Positions 20,126 to 29,769 are shown, numbered from the stretch's first letter. The stretch: 64,000 nt of DNA from Psychroflexus lacisalsi (GCF_020164495.1 NZ_JAIQYZ010000001.1:1054001-1118000), one strand, 5' to 3'. Translations and numbers: made by a program. Notes: generated from the sequence alone by a model not told the origin.

Positions 20126-20887
20126 TCAATCTTCTCCAGATTTTTTAACCACTGTGCTGCTGGCTTGTGCAGTAGGCATAACCACCAGATCGGCGATGTT
20201 GACGTGATAAGGACGCGTGACTGTAAAGTGAATAATATCGGCAATATCTTCGGGCTGTAGCGCTTTGAAACCCTTATAAACCTTGTCTGCCCGCTCATCA
20301 TCTCCTTTGAACCTCACCTTACTAAATTCGGTTTCCACCAGACCTGGATTAATCGCACCAACGCGAATACCATGTTGATTGAGATCCATTCGCATGCCTT
20401 GATTAATCGCATCTACAGCATGCTTGCTGGCGCAATATACATTGCCCTTTGGGTAAACCTCTTTTCCTGCTGTCGAGCCGATATTGATAACGTGGCCATC
20501 TTTATTCTTGATCATTTGCTGAATGATAGGCTGTGAAACGTAAAGCAAGCCTTTCACGTTGATATCCAGCATGGCGTCCCAGTCTTGAGAAGAACCTTCC
20601 TGAATAAAATCAAGACCGTGGGCATTACCTGCGTTATTGATTAGAATTTGGATGTCTTTAAATTCTAATGGGAGTGATTCTAAAGCTTTGTTCACCTCTT
20701 TTTGGTCTCTTACATCAAAATTCAGCGTGGTTACTTCTGTGTGAGCAGACAGTTCTGCCTTGAGTTGATCGAGCCGTTCCTGACGTCGACCACAGAGAAT
20801 CAATTTGAAATTTTCTTTGGCAAATCTTCTAGCGGTAGCTAGACCAATGCCACTGGTGGCTCCTGTGATCAATACTGTTTTGGACAT
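20126..20887 (-). CDS. Short-chain dehydrogenase, YdfG-like
   Basis: 253 aa SDR enzyme. The NADP-binding loop is TGATSGIGLATARRF with a downstream CGRRQERL that favours NADP(H). NNAGNAHG is the central SDR motif, and the catalytic Ser (NIGSTAGKEVYPKGNVY) and YCASK Tyr/Lys are intact. The tail NPGLVETEFSKVRFKGDDERADKVYKG matches YdfG, which acts on serine, allo-threonine and 3-hydroxy acids. Single gene, divergent from the Ca/Na antiporter. Exact substrate uncertain. Confidence 0.88.
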   Translation of the reverse strand: MSKTVLITGATSGIGLATARRFAKENFKLILCGRRQERLDQLKAELSAHTEVTTLNFDVRDQKEVNKALESLPLEFKDIQILINNAGNAHGLDFIQEGSSQDWDAMLDINVKGLLYVSQPIIQQMIKNKDGHVINIGSTAGKEVYPKGNVYCASKHAVDAINQGMRMDLNQHGIRVGAINPGLVETEFSKVRFKGDDERADKVYKGFKALQPEDIADIIHFTVTRPYHVNIADLVVMPTAQASSTVVKKSGED

Positions 20888-20989
20888 AAATTTCTTTTTT
20901 GATAAAAGTAAGTAAAAGCTTTGAAATTTGGAGATTAAAGAGATTTGAGAATGAAAAATTGAAACTACATTTGTTATTAAAAAGATGCG

Positions 20990-21940
20990 ATGTTAGTTGA
21001 GTTTGCTTTGGTACTTTTAGGTTTTGTGCTTTTGATTTTTGGAGCGGATGCTTTGGTGAAAGGCGCCTCTGCTTTGGCCAAGAAACTTCAAATGTCTGAT
21101 CTGGCAATTGGTCTCACGATTGTGGCTTTTGGAACTTCGGCACCAGAACTGGTCGTGAGTTCTGTAGCTTCTGTCAATGGGCAATCCGACTTAATTTTGG
21201 GAAATGTAATCGGTAGTAATAATTTCAACCTTTTCATTATTTTGGGCATCGTAGCTTTAATTAAACCCATTGCAGTTCAGAGAAGTATGGTATGGATAGA
21301 AATTCCTATTTCCATAGCTATCATTGTTGTATTATATGTTTTATCCAACGCTTTCCTGGGAAGTGATATGGCTACTGTTTCCAGAATGGATGCTATAATT
21401 CTGCTGGCCTTATTTGCTGGCTTTATGTTTTATATCTACAAAGGACTTTCTGCTGAAAATTCAAGTGACAGTCATACGACCAAAGTGTATTCTAATTTTA
21501 AAATGACGGCTTTTATTAGTCTTGGATTAGGAGGATTGGTGCTTGGAGGACAATTGGTAGTAAGCAGCGCTACAGAAATTGCCCTCAGTTATGGGGTAAG
21601 TGATAAAGTGATTGGCTTAACCATAGTTGCAGCTGGAACCTCACTACCAGAACTTGTGACATCGGTGGTAGCAGCAACCAAAAACAACGCTGATATTGCT
21701 ATTGGTAATGTGATAGGTTCCAATATTTTTAATGTTCTGCTTATAGTTCCATTAAGTGCGTTGATAACTCCTATTGCTTACAATACTTCTTTTAATCTGG
21801 ATATGTATATTTTAATGGGGGGTAGTTTGTTTTTGTTTATCGCAATGTTCAGTGGGAAAGCAAAACGTTTGGACCGCTTGGAAGCATTGATCTTATTGTC
21901 AGGATTTATAGTCTATACTGGGTATATGCTGACTAATTAA
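20990..21940 (+). CDS. Calcium/sodium antiporter (CaCA family, YrbG-like)
   Basis: 316 aa, about ten transmembrane helices in two inverted halves. Both alpha-repeats are clear: FGTSAPELVVSSVASVNGQ with GNVIGSNNFN, and AGTSLPELVTSVVAATKNN with GNVIGSNIFN. They supply the Glu and Asn residues that bind calcium in this family. It exchanges cytoplasmic Ca2+ for Na+ across the inner membrane. Single gene, divergent from the SDR gene. Confidence 0.94.
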   Translation: MLVEFALVLLGFVLLIFGADALVKGASALAKKLQMSDLAIGLTIVAFGTSAPELVVSSVASVNGQSDLILGNVIGSNNFNLFIILGIVALIKPIAVQRSMVWIEIPISIAIIVVLYVLSNAFLGSDMATVSRMDAIILLALFAGFMFYIYKGLSAENSSDSHTTKVYSNFKMTAFISLGLGGLVLGGQLVVSSATEIALSYGVSDKVIGLTIVAAGTSLPELVTSVVAATKNNADIAIGNVIGSNIFNVLLIVPLSALITPIAYNTSFNLDMYILMGGSLFLFIAMFSGKAKRLDRLEALILLSGFIVYTGYMLTN

Positions 21941-22002
21941 TTAGAGCTGTAGTCTTTTTACTTTTGAGAGAATCATAAGCTTTGCTTAACTTGTAGACCA
22001 AA

Positions 22003-23118
22003 ATGAAGTTTATGAAATTAACAGTAGTGCTATTTTTGTCTATAACACTTTTGAGTTGCCAAAATTCGCCAGAAACCAAAGGAGGGAGCAAATCTCCATT
22101 TGAAAACAAAGCTTTTCCTGAATTTGGCATTGAAGAAGCTGAGCAACTGGCAGAACTACCCTTGCAGTGCATTACTCAGGAATTTCCTAACAAATTGGGT
22201 CAGGTTTTGGGATCTGAAGAGGATTTAGCAAGACCTAAAGACTTACGACCAGCTTTTTATGGCTGTTTCGATTGGCACTCTGCTGTCCACAGTCAATGGT
22301 CTTTGGTCAAATTACTTAAAGATTTCCCAGATCTTAAACAGGGCGATAGTATTCGAAGTGCTTTGTCAAAACGTCTAACTGAAGATCATATTCAAACTGA
22401 AATCAACTTTTTTAAAACCGAACACAATCAAAATTTTGAGCGGACCTATGGCTGGGCCTGGCTATTCACTTTAGCTAAAGAGTTAAAGACCTGGGAGGAT
22501 CCACAGGCGGAAGAATGGTTGTCTAACCTAATGCCTCTGGTCGACCTCCTGGAAGAAAAGATGAAAGCGTTCCTGCCAAAACTGGTGTATCCCATACGAG
22601 TGGGTGAGCACCCTAATACTGCTTTTGCCTTATCGATGACCATAGATTATGCGGAGGTATTTAAAAAAGAAGAACTTAAGTCGTTAATTATTAATAGATC
22701 AAGAGACTTTTATTTAACAGATAAAAACTGCCCTTTAGAGTGGGAGCCTAGTGGCTATGATTTTTTATCGCCTTGTCTGGAAGAAGCTTCCTTGATGGCT
22801 AAAGTTTTGCCAGAACAAGAGTTTCAAACCTGGATAAAAACATTCATGCCCAGTTTGTTTTCAAAATACTTCAACTTGGATGTTGCAGAAGTCAGTGACA
22901 GATCTGATGGAAAATTGGTGCATTTGGATGGTCTAAATTTTAGTCGAGCTTGGAATCTTTATGAGCTGGCAGACACTTACGAGGCTTTTTATCATTTAAA
23001 AACTACAGGAGACCAACATTTCACCAAGGCTTATCCCAATTTATTTGGCGATACCTACGAAGGCTCACATTGGCTAGGTAGTTTTGCTATTTATGCACTT
23101 GATCGGCGTCCTGAATGA
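22003..23118 (+). CDS. DUF2891 family lipoprotein
   Basis: 371 aa. The lipobox is LLSC in the first 22 residues (FLSITLLSCQNSP). The DUF2891 signature follows: RPAFYGCFDWHSAVHSQWSLVKLL (about 84-107), TYGWAWLFTLAKEL, GEHPNTAFAL and GSHWLGSFAIYAL at the end. This family is an all-helical barrel-like domain related to glycoside-hydrolase toroids, with no proven activity. The gene overlaps the Nramp-like transporter by four bases (ATGA), so the two are translationally coupled; a link between a periplasmic enzyme and uptake is plausible but unproven. Confidence 0.88.
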   Translation: MKFMKLTVVLFLSITLLSCQNSPETKGGSKSPFENKAFPEFGIEEAEQLAELPLQCITQEFPNKLGQVLGSEEDLARPKDLRPAFYGCFDWHSAVHSQWSLVKLLKDFPDLKQGDSIRSALSKRLTEDHIQTEINFFKTEHNQNFERTYGWAWLFTLAKELKTWEDPQAEEWLSNLMPLVDLLEEKMKAFLPKLVYPIRVGEHPNTAFALSMTIDYAEVFKKEELKSLIINRSRDFYLTDKNCPLEWEPSGYDFLSPCLEEASLMAKVLPEQEFQTWIKTFMPSLFSKYFNLDVAEVSDRSDGKLVHLDGLNFSRAWNLYELADTYEAFYHLKTTGDQHFTKAYPNLFGDTYEGSHWLGSFAIYALDRRPE

Positions 23119-24332
23119 TAAAAAAACTTTCTTCTTATTTTGGTCCAGGTACTTTCGTGGCGGCTGCTTTTATAGGTCCGGGTACGATTACCATTTGCTC
23201 TATTGCAGGGGTTAGGTTTGGAACCGATCTCCTGTGGGCTTTAGTTTTATCCATCGTAGCGACCATTATTTTACAAAACATGTCGGCTAGAATAGGTCTA
23301 GTTACCCAGATGGATTTAGGTACAGCAATGCGTGAGATCGTGAGTCAGCCTTTATTAAAAGCTTTGCTGATGGTTTTGGTGGTTGTTGCTATTGTTTTTG
23401 GAAATGCAGCTTATGAAGCTGGGAATATCAGTGGAGCTGTGATGGGCTTCTCAGTGATTTATGCGGATACTCAACTTAGTTTTGGTGACTTTACCTTAGA
23501 TTATTTGCCTTTGGTTATAGGAGCTAGTTGTTATTTCATATTGAACTTGAACAGTTATAAAAAAATAGAAAAGCTCCTGATTGTCTTGGTGGTGTTGATG
23601 AGTTTGTCCTTTCTTGCCACGGCTTTAATCACTAAACCTGATTTATTGTCTTTAGTAAAGGGCATAACTCTCTTTAAAATGCCATCAGATTCGTTAACAA
23701 CAGTTTTAGCTATCGTAGGCACCACAATAGTTCCTTATAATCTGTTTTTGCATTCTTCTGTGGTTCAGGAAAAGTGGAAAGGTGTATCAGGTTTAAAGTT
23801 TGCCAAACTGGATTCAGCAATTGCCATAGGGCTGGGGGGTTTGGTCTCTATAGCTGTCGTCGTTGCGGCTTCAGAGATTCCCAGAGAAGAATTGCGGTCT
23901 ATCCTGGATATGGCAGAAACACTCGAACCTTTGTACGGGGTATACGCTAAATACTTACTTGGCTTTGGTTTTTTTGCTGCGGGTATAACTTCAACCCTTA
24001 CGGCTGCACTGGCAGCAGCCTATGTTTTAAAAGGCTGTTTGGGCTGGAAGATAGATAATACCCATCCCAAATTTAAATGGACCTGGCGAGGAATTCTTTT
24101 GCTTGGGGTTGTGTTTTCCTCCTTAGGCATTAATCCTATCGAGTTGATTCAAATTGCCCAGGTGAGTAATGCTATTTTACTTCCGTTTATCGCCATACTA
24201 CTCTTAGCCATTGTTTCCAATCGAAAGCTGATGGGGGATTATAGAAATACACAGTTTCAAAATACAGTTGGTGTTTTGATTATTCTGTTTTGTTTGTTTT
24301 TGAGTGTGAAGAGTTTTTTTATGATGTTTTAA
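23115..24332 (+). CDS. Nramp-related transporter with non-canonical metal site
   Basis: 405 aa, about 11 transmembrane helices, clearly Nramp-fold. Canonical Nramps coordinate Mn/Fe through DPGN in helix 1 and MPH in helix 6. Here helix 1 reads AAAFIGPGTITICS (Gly21 for Asp, Thr24 for Asn) and helix 6 reads GTTIVPYNLFLHSS (Val206 for Met, Tyr208 for His). The usual soft-metal ligands are therefore missing and the substrate may be another ion or solute. Nramp-related proteins that depart from the motif are known, for example prokaryotic Mg transporters and plant EIN2. Coupled by a 4-base overlap to DUF2891. Its last 70-80 bases are duplicated at 25606-25689. Confidence 0.88.
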   Translation: MIKKLSSYFGPGTFVAAAFIGPGTITICSIAGVRFGTDLLWALVLSIVATIILQNMSARIGLVTQMDLGTAMREIVSQPLLKALLMVLVVVAIVFGNAAYEAGNISGAVMGFSVIYADTQLSFGDFTLDYLPLVIGASCYFILNLNSYKKIEKLLIVLVVLMSLSFLATALITKPDLLSLVKGITLFKMPSDSLTTVLAIVGTTIVPYNLFLHSSVVQEKWKGVSGLKFAKLDSAIAIGLGGLVSIAVVVAASEIPREELRSILDMAETLEPLYGVYAKYLLGFGFFAAGITSTLTAALAAAYVLKGCLGWKIDNTHPKFKWTWRGILLLGVVFSSLGINPIELIQIAQVSNAILLPFIAILLLAIVSNRKLMGDYRNTQFQNTVGVLIILFCLFLSVKSFFMMF

Positions 24333-24340
24333 ATTTCAAT

Positions 24341-25542
24341 TTATAACATCCTATAGCCTAAAATAAAAGCAAATGAGGAATAGTTTGATTCTCTGAAAAA
24401 GTCTTCATTGAGAAGATCTCTGTATGTTTGGTATCTAAATTCTACACTAAATTTTTGATCATACCTAAAGCCAAATCCTATAACTGGATTTAAAGATCCC
24501 TTCAAATCAATACTAGCTCCTAAATCACTAGTTATTTTATTTCCTTCAATATTTAAATCATAAGCCAAGCCTCCATTCAAAAAAAGTTGACTTTCAGAAC
24601 TCAAAAAAAGATAATGTCTTAAGCTTAACGGGATTTCTATAGATTGGTAATCAACTTCTCTAAAGCTTGGAGCTAAATCACCAAAAGGTCTGTCTTTTCT
24701 TGAAGAATAAGATTGATATGTAGGTTCCAGTACAAGTGACCATTTTTTATTATTTAGGGGTAATACGTATTCAAATTCAATACCAATTCTAAAGTTAACT
24801 TCTGTATTGAAATCTGTTTGCACATTTTCACTACCTTCTTCAGTAGAAAAAGAAGCCAATTGTAAGCCAGGCCTTATTGTTATGTGGAAAGATGATTTAG
24901 ACTTCTTGTTTATATAGCTATACGTAGAATTGTCTGAGCAAGAATTATATTTAGTAATTACTCTTCTAAGACCGATTTCCCAATATTTTAAATTTTTGAA
25001 ATCAGATTCTGATAATGTTTCACATTTAAGCTCATTTAATAATTGTTGCCTGAAATCATTATTTTTTTTAACTACAGAGTTTTTATCTAGATATTTTTAA
25101 AAATAAGTGGTTGCAAAGAAACCTCTTCTGTGCTAAAAAAATACTTTATCGTATTTCTATCACGATACTGATATAAATTGGCCTGACCTTCTTCAAGTAT
25201 TTTTAAAAATAGGTGTTGTTTTACAAAGCTTGGGGATCTGTTTTCACTTATAAGTGAGCTGCTATTTCCAGAAATATCGATATCCACTTGAGCTGATTTA
25301 TATTTAACCTCTCCGTAAATCTCAAAATGTTTAATGTCTTTTGGTAGAAATTTTATCTGTGAATCAGATAAATCCGACTTAAATAAAATTTCCTCTGGGT
25401 TATTATTCCAGCTGAAATCTTTAATATATCCGGTAATAGTGTCACCAGAATTATTTAAAAAATATCCCTTTTTGAAAATGTTTTGAGCGTTAATTTGGAT
25501 ACAAAATAATAGTATAAGAATAGTATAAAATCTGTTTTTCAC
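24341..25542 (-). pseudogene. Frameshifted paralogue of the barrel gene at 25717-26922
   Basis: The 5' part (from 25542) encodes signal peptide and N-domain up to LQPLIFKNI and stops at TAG. The frame then resumes one base over and runs without stops to 24341. A single base is missing in the T run at 25094-25098 (five T), where the intact paralogue has six T in the matching ATATTTTTTG. Restoring it gives YLDKNSVVKKNNDFRQQLLN and a 400-aa protein colinear with the 401-aa paralogue. The C-terminal half is a barrel (GIEFEYVLPLNNKKWSLVLE, FGFRYDQKFSVEFRYQTYRD). Either a decayed copy, a slippage-prone locus or a sequencing error. Confidence 0.88.
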
Positions 25543-25605
25543 AATGCTTTTAATAGTTTTTGAATAGCAATTTAACTTTTTAATTTTTAAAATATTTCAA
25601 TACCG

Positions 25606-25689
25606 GTTTCAAAATACAGTTGGTGTTTTGATTATTTTCCAAAAAGTTTTGTTTGTTTTTGAGTGTGAAGAGTTTTTTAATGATGTTTA
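25606..25689 (+). repeat. Duplicated tail of the Nramp-like gene
   Basis: This stretch copies 24254-24329, the end of the upstream transporter gene. GTTTCAAAATACAGTTGGTG is identical, as are the TTTTGTTTGTTTTTGAGTG and GAAGAGTTTTTT parts, with a short 7-base insertion between. It has no start codon. It marks the left boundary of the second unit of a tandem duplication of about 1.35 kb. Confidence 0.9.
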
Positions 25690-25716
25690 GTAATTCTTGA
25701 TATTATAATAAACATT

Positions 25717-26922
25717 TTAAAATAATTTATACCCAAGAATTAGACTTGCTGAGTTATACTTCGATGAAGCCACAGTATAGTCAAAAAGTAGGTCTCTTCC
25801 TGCCTGGTATCTAAACTCAAATACGAATTTTTTATTGAACTGATATCCTATTCCAAAAACCGGATTGAATTGAGCATTCAAATCAAGTTGTCTTGTTCTA
25901 ATGCCATTGATTTCATTATCTCCAATTCCAATATCATAAGCTATACCTGCATTTATAAAAAGCTGATGGTTTGAACTCAAAAAACTATAATATCTTACAC
26001 TTAGTGGAACTTCTATAGATGCGTAACTAACTTCCCTATTCACGGGAAAGAATTCATCAATCAGGTAGTCTCTTCTTGAATTATACTCCTGATAAGTTGG
26101 TTCTAAGGTAACCGACCACTTTTTATTATTGAATGGCAAGATAAGTTCCATTTCAAGACCTATCCTAAAACTAGTTTCATTTGGAAAATCAGCATCCAAG
26201 CCTGCATTACTAACATCATCGACATCCAAAGTTGCAAATTGAACGCCTGGTCGAAAAGAAAGATGAAAAGAACCTTTAGATTTATCATTAGTATAGCTAT
26301 AATCAGATGAATTTAAGCATTTGTTATAAGTGTTAAAAATCTTCTTTAATGACCTTTCATCATATTTTAAATTTTTGAATTGATTAGTCGATAGGTCATT
26401 GCATTGTAATGCATTTAAGAGCTGTTGTCTAAAATTCTGATTCTCTCTTATTTTATTGGTCTTATCTAGATATTTTTTGTAAATGAGTTGTTGAATGGAT
26501 TTCTCCTCTGTTTCATAAAAATACCGAATAAAGGAGCTATTTTCTAATTTGTATAATTTGGCAGCTCCACTTTCAAGAACTTTCAGGAACACATGTTCTG
26601 ATTCAAATTCCGGTAGTCGATTTTTGGATAATTTAGAAATGCTATTGTCAGATTTGTCAATATCGACTTCAACAGATTTATACTTTACTTTATTAAATAT
26701 CTCAAAAAAACTGATGTCTTCTGGTTTTAAGTTTCTTATTCTTGATGCTGAATTTGTCTTAAACTGAATTTCGTCTGGATTTGTTTTCCAGTCTAAATCT
26801 TTAATCAGTCCTTGAATGCTGTCACCAGAGTTGTTGGTATAAAACCCTTCTTTGAAAGTGCTCTGAGCATTAACTTGAAAGCAAAACAATAGGATGAGGA
26901 TAATCAAAATCTTAGTTTTCAT
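25717..26922 (-). CDS. Hypothetical exported protein with outer-membrane barrel domain
   Basis: 401 aa. Signal peptide about 1-19 (ILLFCFQVNAQ). The N-domain has GFYTNNSGDSIQGLIKDLDWKTNPDEIQFK and VKYKSVEVDIDKS (about 25-100). A mainly helical linker with two cysteines (LQCNDLSTNQF, TYNKCLN) leads to a PorT-like barrel from about 215 (FHLSFRPGVQF, FRIGLEMELILPFNNKKW, SIEVPLSVRYYSFL, FVFEFRYQAGRDLL, ILGYKLF). Family members are frequent in Bacteroidota without assigned function. It is the intact copy of a tandem duplicate whose sister (24341-25542) is frameshifted. Confidence 0.75.
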   Translation of the reverse strand: MKTKILIILILLFCFQVNAQSTFKEGFYTNNSGDSIQGLIKDLDWKTNPDEIQFKTNSASRIRNLKPEDISFFEIFNKVKYKSVEVDIDKSDNSISKLSKNRLPEFESEHVFLKVLESGAAKLYKLENSSFIRYFYETEEKSIQQLIYKKYLDKTNKIRENQNFRQQLLNALQCNDLSTNQFKNLKYDERSLKKIFNTYNKCLNSSDYSYTNDKSKGSFHLSFRPGVQFATLDVDDVSNAGLDADFPNETSFRIGLEMELILPFNNKKWSVTLEPTYQEYNSRRDYLIDEFFPVNREVSYASIEVPLSVRYYSFLSSNHQLFINAGIAYDIGIGDNEINGIRTRQLDLNAQFNPVFGIGYQFNKKFVFEFRYQAGRDLLFDYTVASSKYNSASLILGYKLF

Positions 26923-26979
26923 AAAATAGTGGTTGGGATTAATTTTTTCTATAAATATAAAAATGCGGTTAGTTCAAAC

Positions 26980-27891
26980 TTATTGATTTTCAAATAATTT
27001 CATATCCGGTTTTAAGTCGGCGAACTCTTCTGGGATAAATGGGTTTTCTAACTGAATAAGCTGTCGATTTTTTAAATTCAAATCTTCCACTAAAATTCCA
27101 TAATAGCTTTTAAAAATCGCATCTAGAGTACCATCGTTTTCGATAATAGATAATCCTTTTTTTAAGCGTTTAGCTAATTCTAATTGATTGGGATTGACAT
27201 AAAATACCAAAGGGAAAGGATAAAAAAACATCAGGTTATCTTCGATGATAAGCCCTTCAGCTTTGGAAGCTCTGTTTTGAAAAATACTTTTTACTTCATT
27301 GGCTCCAAAGGTGATGAAGTCGAAATTTCCTTTGGTAAGTCTATCAAAAATATCATCAAATGTCCCTTCTTCACTTACTTCAAATCCATTATTTCTAAAG
27401 ATATCGGCGTCGCTCCAGGTTTCAGGAATACCCTGGGTGAGTAGTTTGATGTTAGTTTTGGAGGTTTTAGTGAATTTCAATGAATCTTTTTGGTTGATAA
27501 TAGGAACACGGTAGCCTAAAATATTTTTGGCTAATGGTTTATGAATCACAATTAAGTCTTCAGTATTGAATTTTTGATTGCCAGCAATGGTTACTAAAAC
27601 ATCGTGTTTCTTTTGGCTAAATGCTTTAGACTCTTCATCTCCAGGATAGTCTTTACGACTTTCTTTAATCTTCCAAGGGCCAAATTCAGCAGAGGTAGCT
27701 TCAAGTATAACTTCTAAAACCTCTCTTTCGTGATCTTGTCTAATTTCTGACCGATTACCATTCCAAAAATCAACCCTTAAAGTATCTGTTTTGGAATCAG
27801 TTTTCCCTTGAGAACTCTTTTTTTCTGGGTTGGATTGACATGAGAATAAACAGTAAAACATCGTCAACATAAGCAGGGGTTTAAGCATCAT
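26980..27891 (-). CDS. Lipoprotein with extracellular solute-binding (family 3) domain
   Basis: 303 aa. Lipobox LFSC in MFYCLFSCQSNPEKK. The rest resembles periplasmic amino-acid-binding proteins of family 3: LVTIAGNQKFNTEDLIVIHKPL, GIPETWSDADIFRNNGFEV, DIFDRLTKGNFDFITFGANEV, LMFFYPFPLVFYVNPNQLEL and AKRLKKGLSIIENDGTLDAIFKSYYG, the last being a common terminal pattern of such domains. No permease or ATPase gene adjoins it, so it may be a sensor-like or orphan binding protein. Ligand unknown. It is divergent from ggt. Confidence 0.65.
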   Translation of the reverse strand: MMLKPLLMLTMFYCLFSCQSNPEKKSSQGKTDSKTDTLRVDFWNGNRSEIRQDHEREVLEVILEATSAEFGPWKIKESRKDYPGDEESKAFSQKKHDVLVTIAGNQKFNTEDLIVIHKPLAKNILGYRVPIINQKDSLKFTKTSKTNIKLLTQGIPETWSDADIFRNNGFEVSEEGTFDDIFDRLTKGNFDFITFGANEVKSIFQNRASKAEGLIIEDNLMFFYPFPLVFYVNPNQLELAKRLKKGLSIIENDGTLDAIFKSYYGILVEDLNLKNRQLIQLENPFIPEEFADLKPDMKLFENQ

Positions 27892-28032
27892 TTATTTCTC
27901 GGTAAGTTAAGGAATTGGATTTATTTGTTGATATGAAGTTCAAGATTGATTAAGAATTCACCTATGTTTTATTCATTTTGATTCTTAATACATTTATATT
28001 TAATCTTTTAATTCATTCAAAACAATTCAGAT

Positions 28033-29769
28033 ATGTCATTTTCTTCAAAAGTTTTTAGCCTTACAATGTCAGTAATGATTTTTTGTTCCATGTTTTCATT
28101 TGCCCAAGCTGACAGAGAAGCAGAGGGTCTCAATTTTGCTTCCAGATCTGAAGTCATAGCACAAAACGGTATGGTAGCTACCAGTCATCCATTAGCTACC
28201 CAAATCGGTCTGGATATTTTGAAAAAAGGGGGTAATGCCATTGATGCTGCTATTGCTGCCAATGCTGCTACAGGACTTATGGAACCGACTGGCAACGGGA
28301 TAGGAGGCGATTTGTTTGCAATTATTTGGCATGAGAAAAGTCAGAAGTTATATGCCATCAATGCCAGTGGGCGATCGCCTCAGAATTTATCTTATGAAAG
28401 TTTGATGAGTGAATTAGATAAAATGGATTCAAAAAGCATTCCTCCTTACCATTTACTTTCCGTCTCTGTTCCAGGAGCGGTAGATGGCTGGTTTGAGCTG
28501 CACAAAAAATTTGGATCCTTACCCATGTCGGAGATCTTAAAATCACCAATTGAATATGCGGAAAACGGATTTCCAGTTACTGAAGCGATATCCTACAGAT
28601 GGAGAAATAGTGTTCCATTTTTAAAATCGCAGCCCGGTGCCTTTAAAACTACATTCACCATTGACGGGGAATGCCCAAAGAAAGGAGAAATCTTCAAAAA
28701 TCCTGATTTGGGCAACACTTTGCGCCTTCTGGCTAAAAACGGAAGAGATGCTTTTTATAAAGGGGAAATAGCCAAAAAAATAGACCAATGGATGGTAGAA
28801 AATGATGGCTATTTGCGTTTTGAGGATTTTGAAAATCATAAGTCAGAATGGATTGAACCGGTTAGCACTAATTATAGAGGTTATGATGTGTACCAAGTAG
28901 GAGGGAACGTTCAGGGTACCGCTGTGTTGCAAATGCTGAACATTTTGGAAGGCTATGATTTAAAATCGATGGGCTATGGAACTGTTGAAACTTTACATGC
29001 TTTTATAGAAACTAAAAAATTGGTTTATGAAGATAGAGCTAAGCATTACGCAGATCCTGGTTTTCAGGATGTGCCATATGATATTTTACTTTCAAAAGAA
29101 TATGCCACTCAGCGAAGACAACTTATTGGTGAAACCGCGATGAGCGACATCAGTACAGGTGTTGAAGTGATCGAAAATGGTGATACTGTTTATTTAACGA
29201 CTGCCGACGGGGAAGGTAATATGGTGTCTTTAATTCAAAGTAACTTTAGAGGCATGGGAACAGGCTTTGTAGTGCCTGGACTAGGGTTTAGTTTTCAAAA
29301 CCGAGGAGAGTTGTTTTCAACCGACCTTCAACATCCCAATGTCTATGAGCCAGGAAAGCGACCTTTTCACACTATCATTCCTGGTTTTGTTATGAAAGAT
29401 GGTAAGCCGTTTTTCAGTTATGGTAATATGGGAGGAGCCTATCAACCTATTGGTCATGTGAGTATTCTAACCAACATTATTGATTTTGGAATGAATATCC
29501 AGGAAGCTGGAGATGCGTCACGCTGGGATCATTCCGGTTCTTCTGAACCAACCGGGAAAGTCACAGACCAATTAAATTCATCAGGGCAGGTCAACCTGGA
29601 ATCTGGAATTCCTTATGAAGTGGTTCGTCAACTCAGAGCTAAAGGACACAAGGTTGAGGTTGGGAATAGCTTTTTCGGAAGATACCAGGGTATTATGCGC
29701 AATTACGATAAAGACCTTTATTATGGCGCTTCAGAATCGAGAGTCGATGGTCAAGCTGCAGGATATTAA
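28033..29769 (+). CDS. ggt: Gamma-glutamyltransferase, exported
   Basis: 578 aa Ntn hydrolase that cleaves or transfers gamma-glutamyl groups from glutathione and related amides in the periplasm. Signal peptide about 1-25 (SMFSFAQ). Signatures: GMVATSHPLATQIGLDILKKGGNAIDAAIAANA and GNGIGGDLFAIIW. The likely nucleophile of the self-cleaved small subunit is Thr385 in NGDTVYLTTADGEGNMVSL. FSYGNMGGAYQPIGHV is the usual GG region. No gene is close enough for an operon, but it precedes the amine/omega-amino-acid cluster and could in principle handle gamma-glutamyl intermediates outside the cell. Confidence 0.93.
   Translation: MSFSSKVFSLTMSVMIFCSMFSFAQADREAEGLNFASRSEVIAQNGMVATSHPLATQIGLDILKKGGNAIDAAIAANAATGLMEPTGNGIGGDLFAIIWHEKSQKLYAINASGRSPQNLSYESLMSELDKMDSKSIPPYHLLSVSVPGAVDGWFELHKKFGSLPMSEILKSPIEYAENGFPVTEAISYRWRNSVPFLKSQPGAFKTTFTIDGECPKKGEIFKNPDLGNTLRLLAKNGRDAFYKGEIAKKIDQWMVENDGYLRFEDFENHKSEWIEPVSTNYRGYDVYQVGGNVQGTAVLQMLNILEGYDLKSMGYGTVETLHAFIETKKLVYEDRAKHYADPGFQDVPYDILLSKEYATQRRQLIGETAMSDISTGVEVIENGDTVYLTTADGEGNMVSLIQSNFRGMGTGFVVPGLGFSFQNRGELFSTDLQHPNVYEPGKRPFHTIIPGFVMKDGKPFFSYGNMGGAYQPIGHVSILTNIIDFGMNIQEAGDASRWDHSGSSEPTGKVTDQLNSSGQVNLESGIPYEVVRQLRAKGHKVEVGNSFFGRYQGIMRNYDKDLYYGASESRVDGQAAGY

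Noticed and set aside
24341-25542. Two separate genes (24341-24859 and 25087-25542)
   Set aside because: Colinearity with the intact 401-aa paralogue and one missing T show a single frameshifted gene.
28621-28839. 72-aa minus-strand ORF inside ggt, and similar short antisense ORFs throughout
   Set aside because: They lie fully within well-supported genes, lack recognisable domains and have antisense-type composition.
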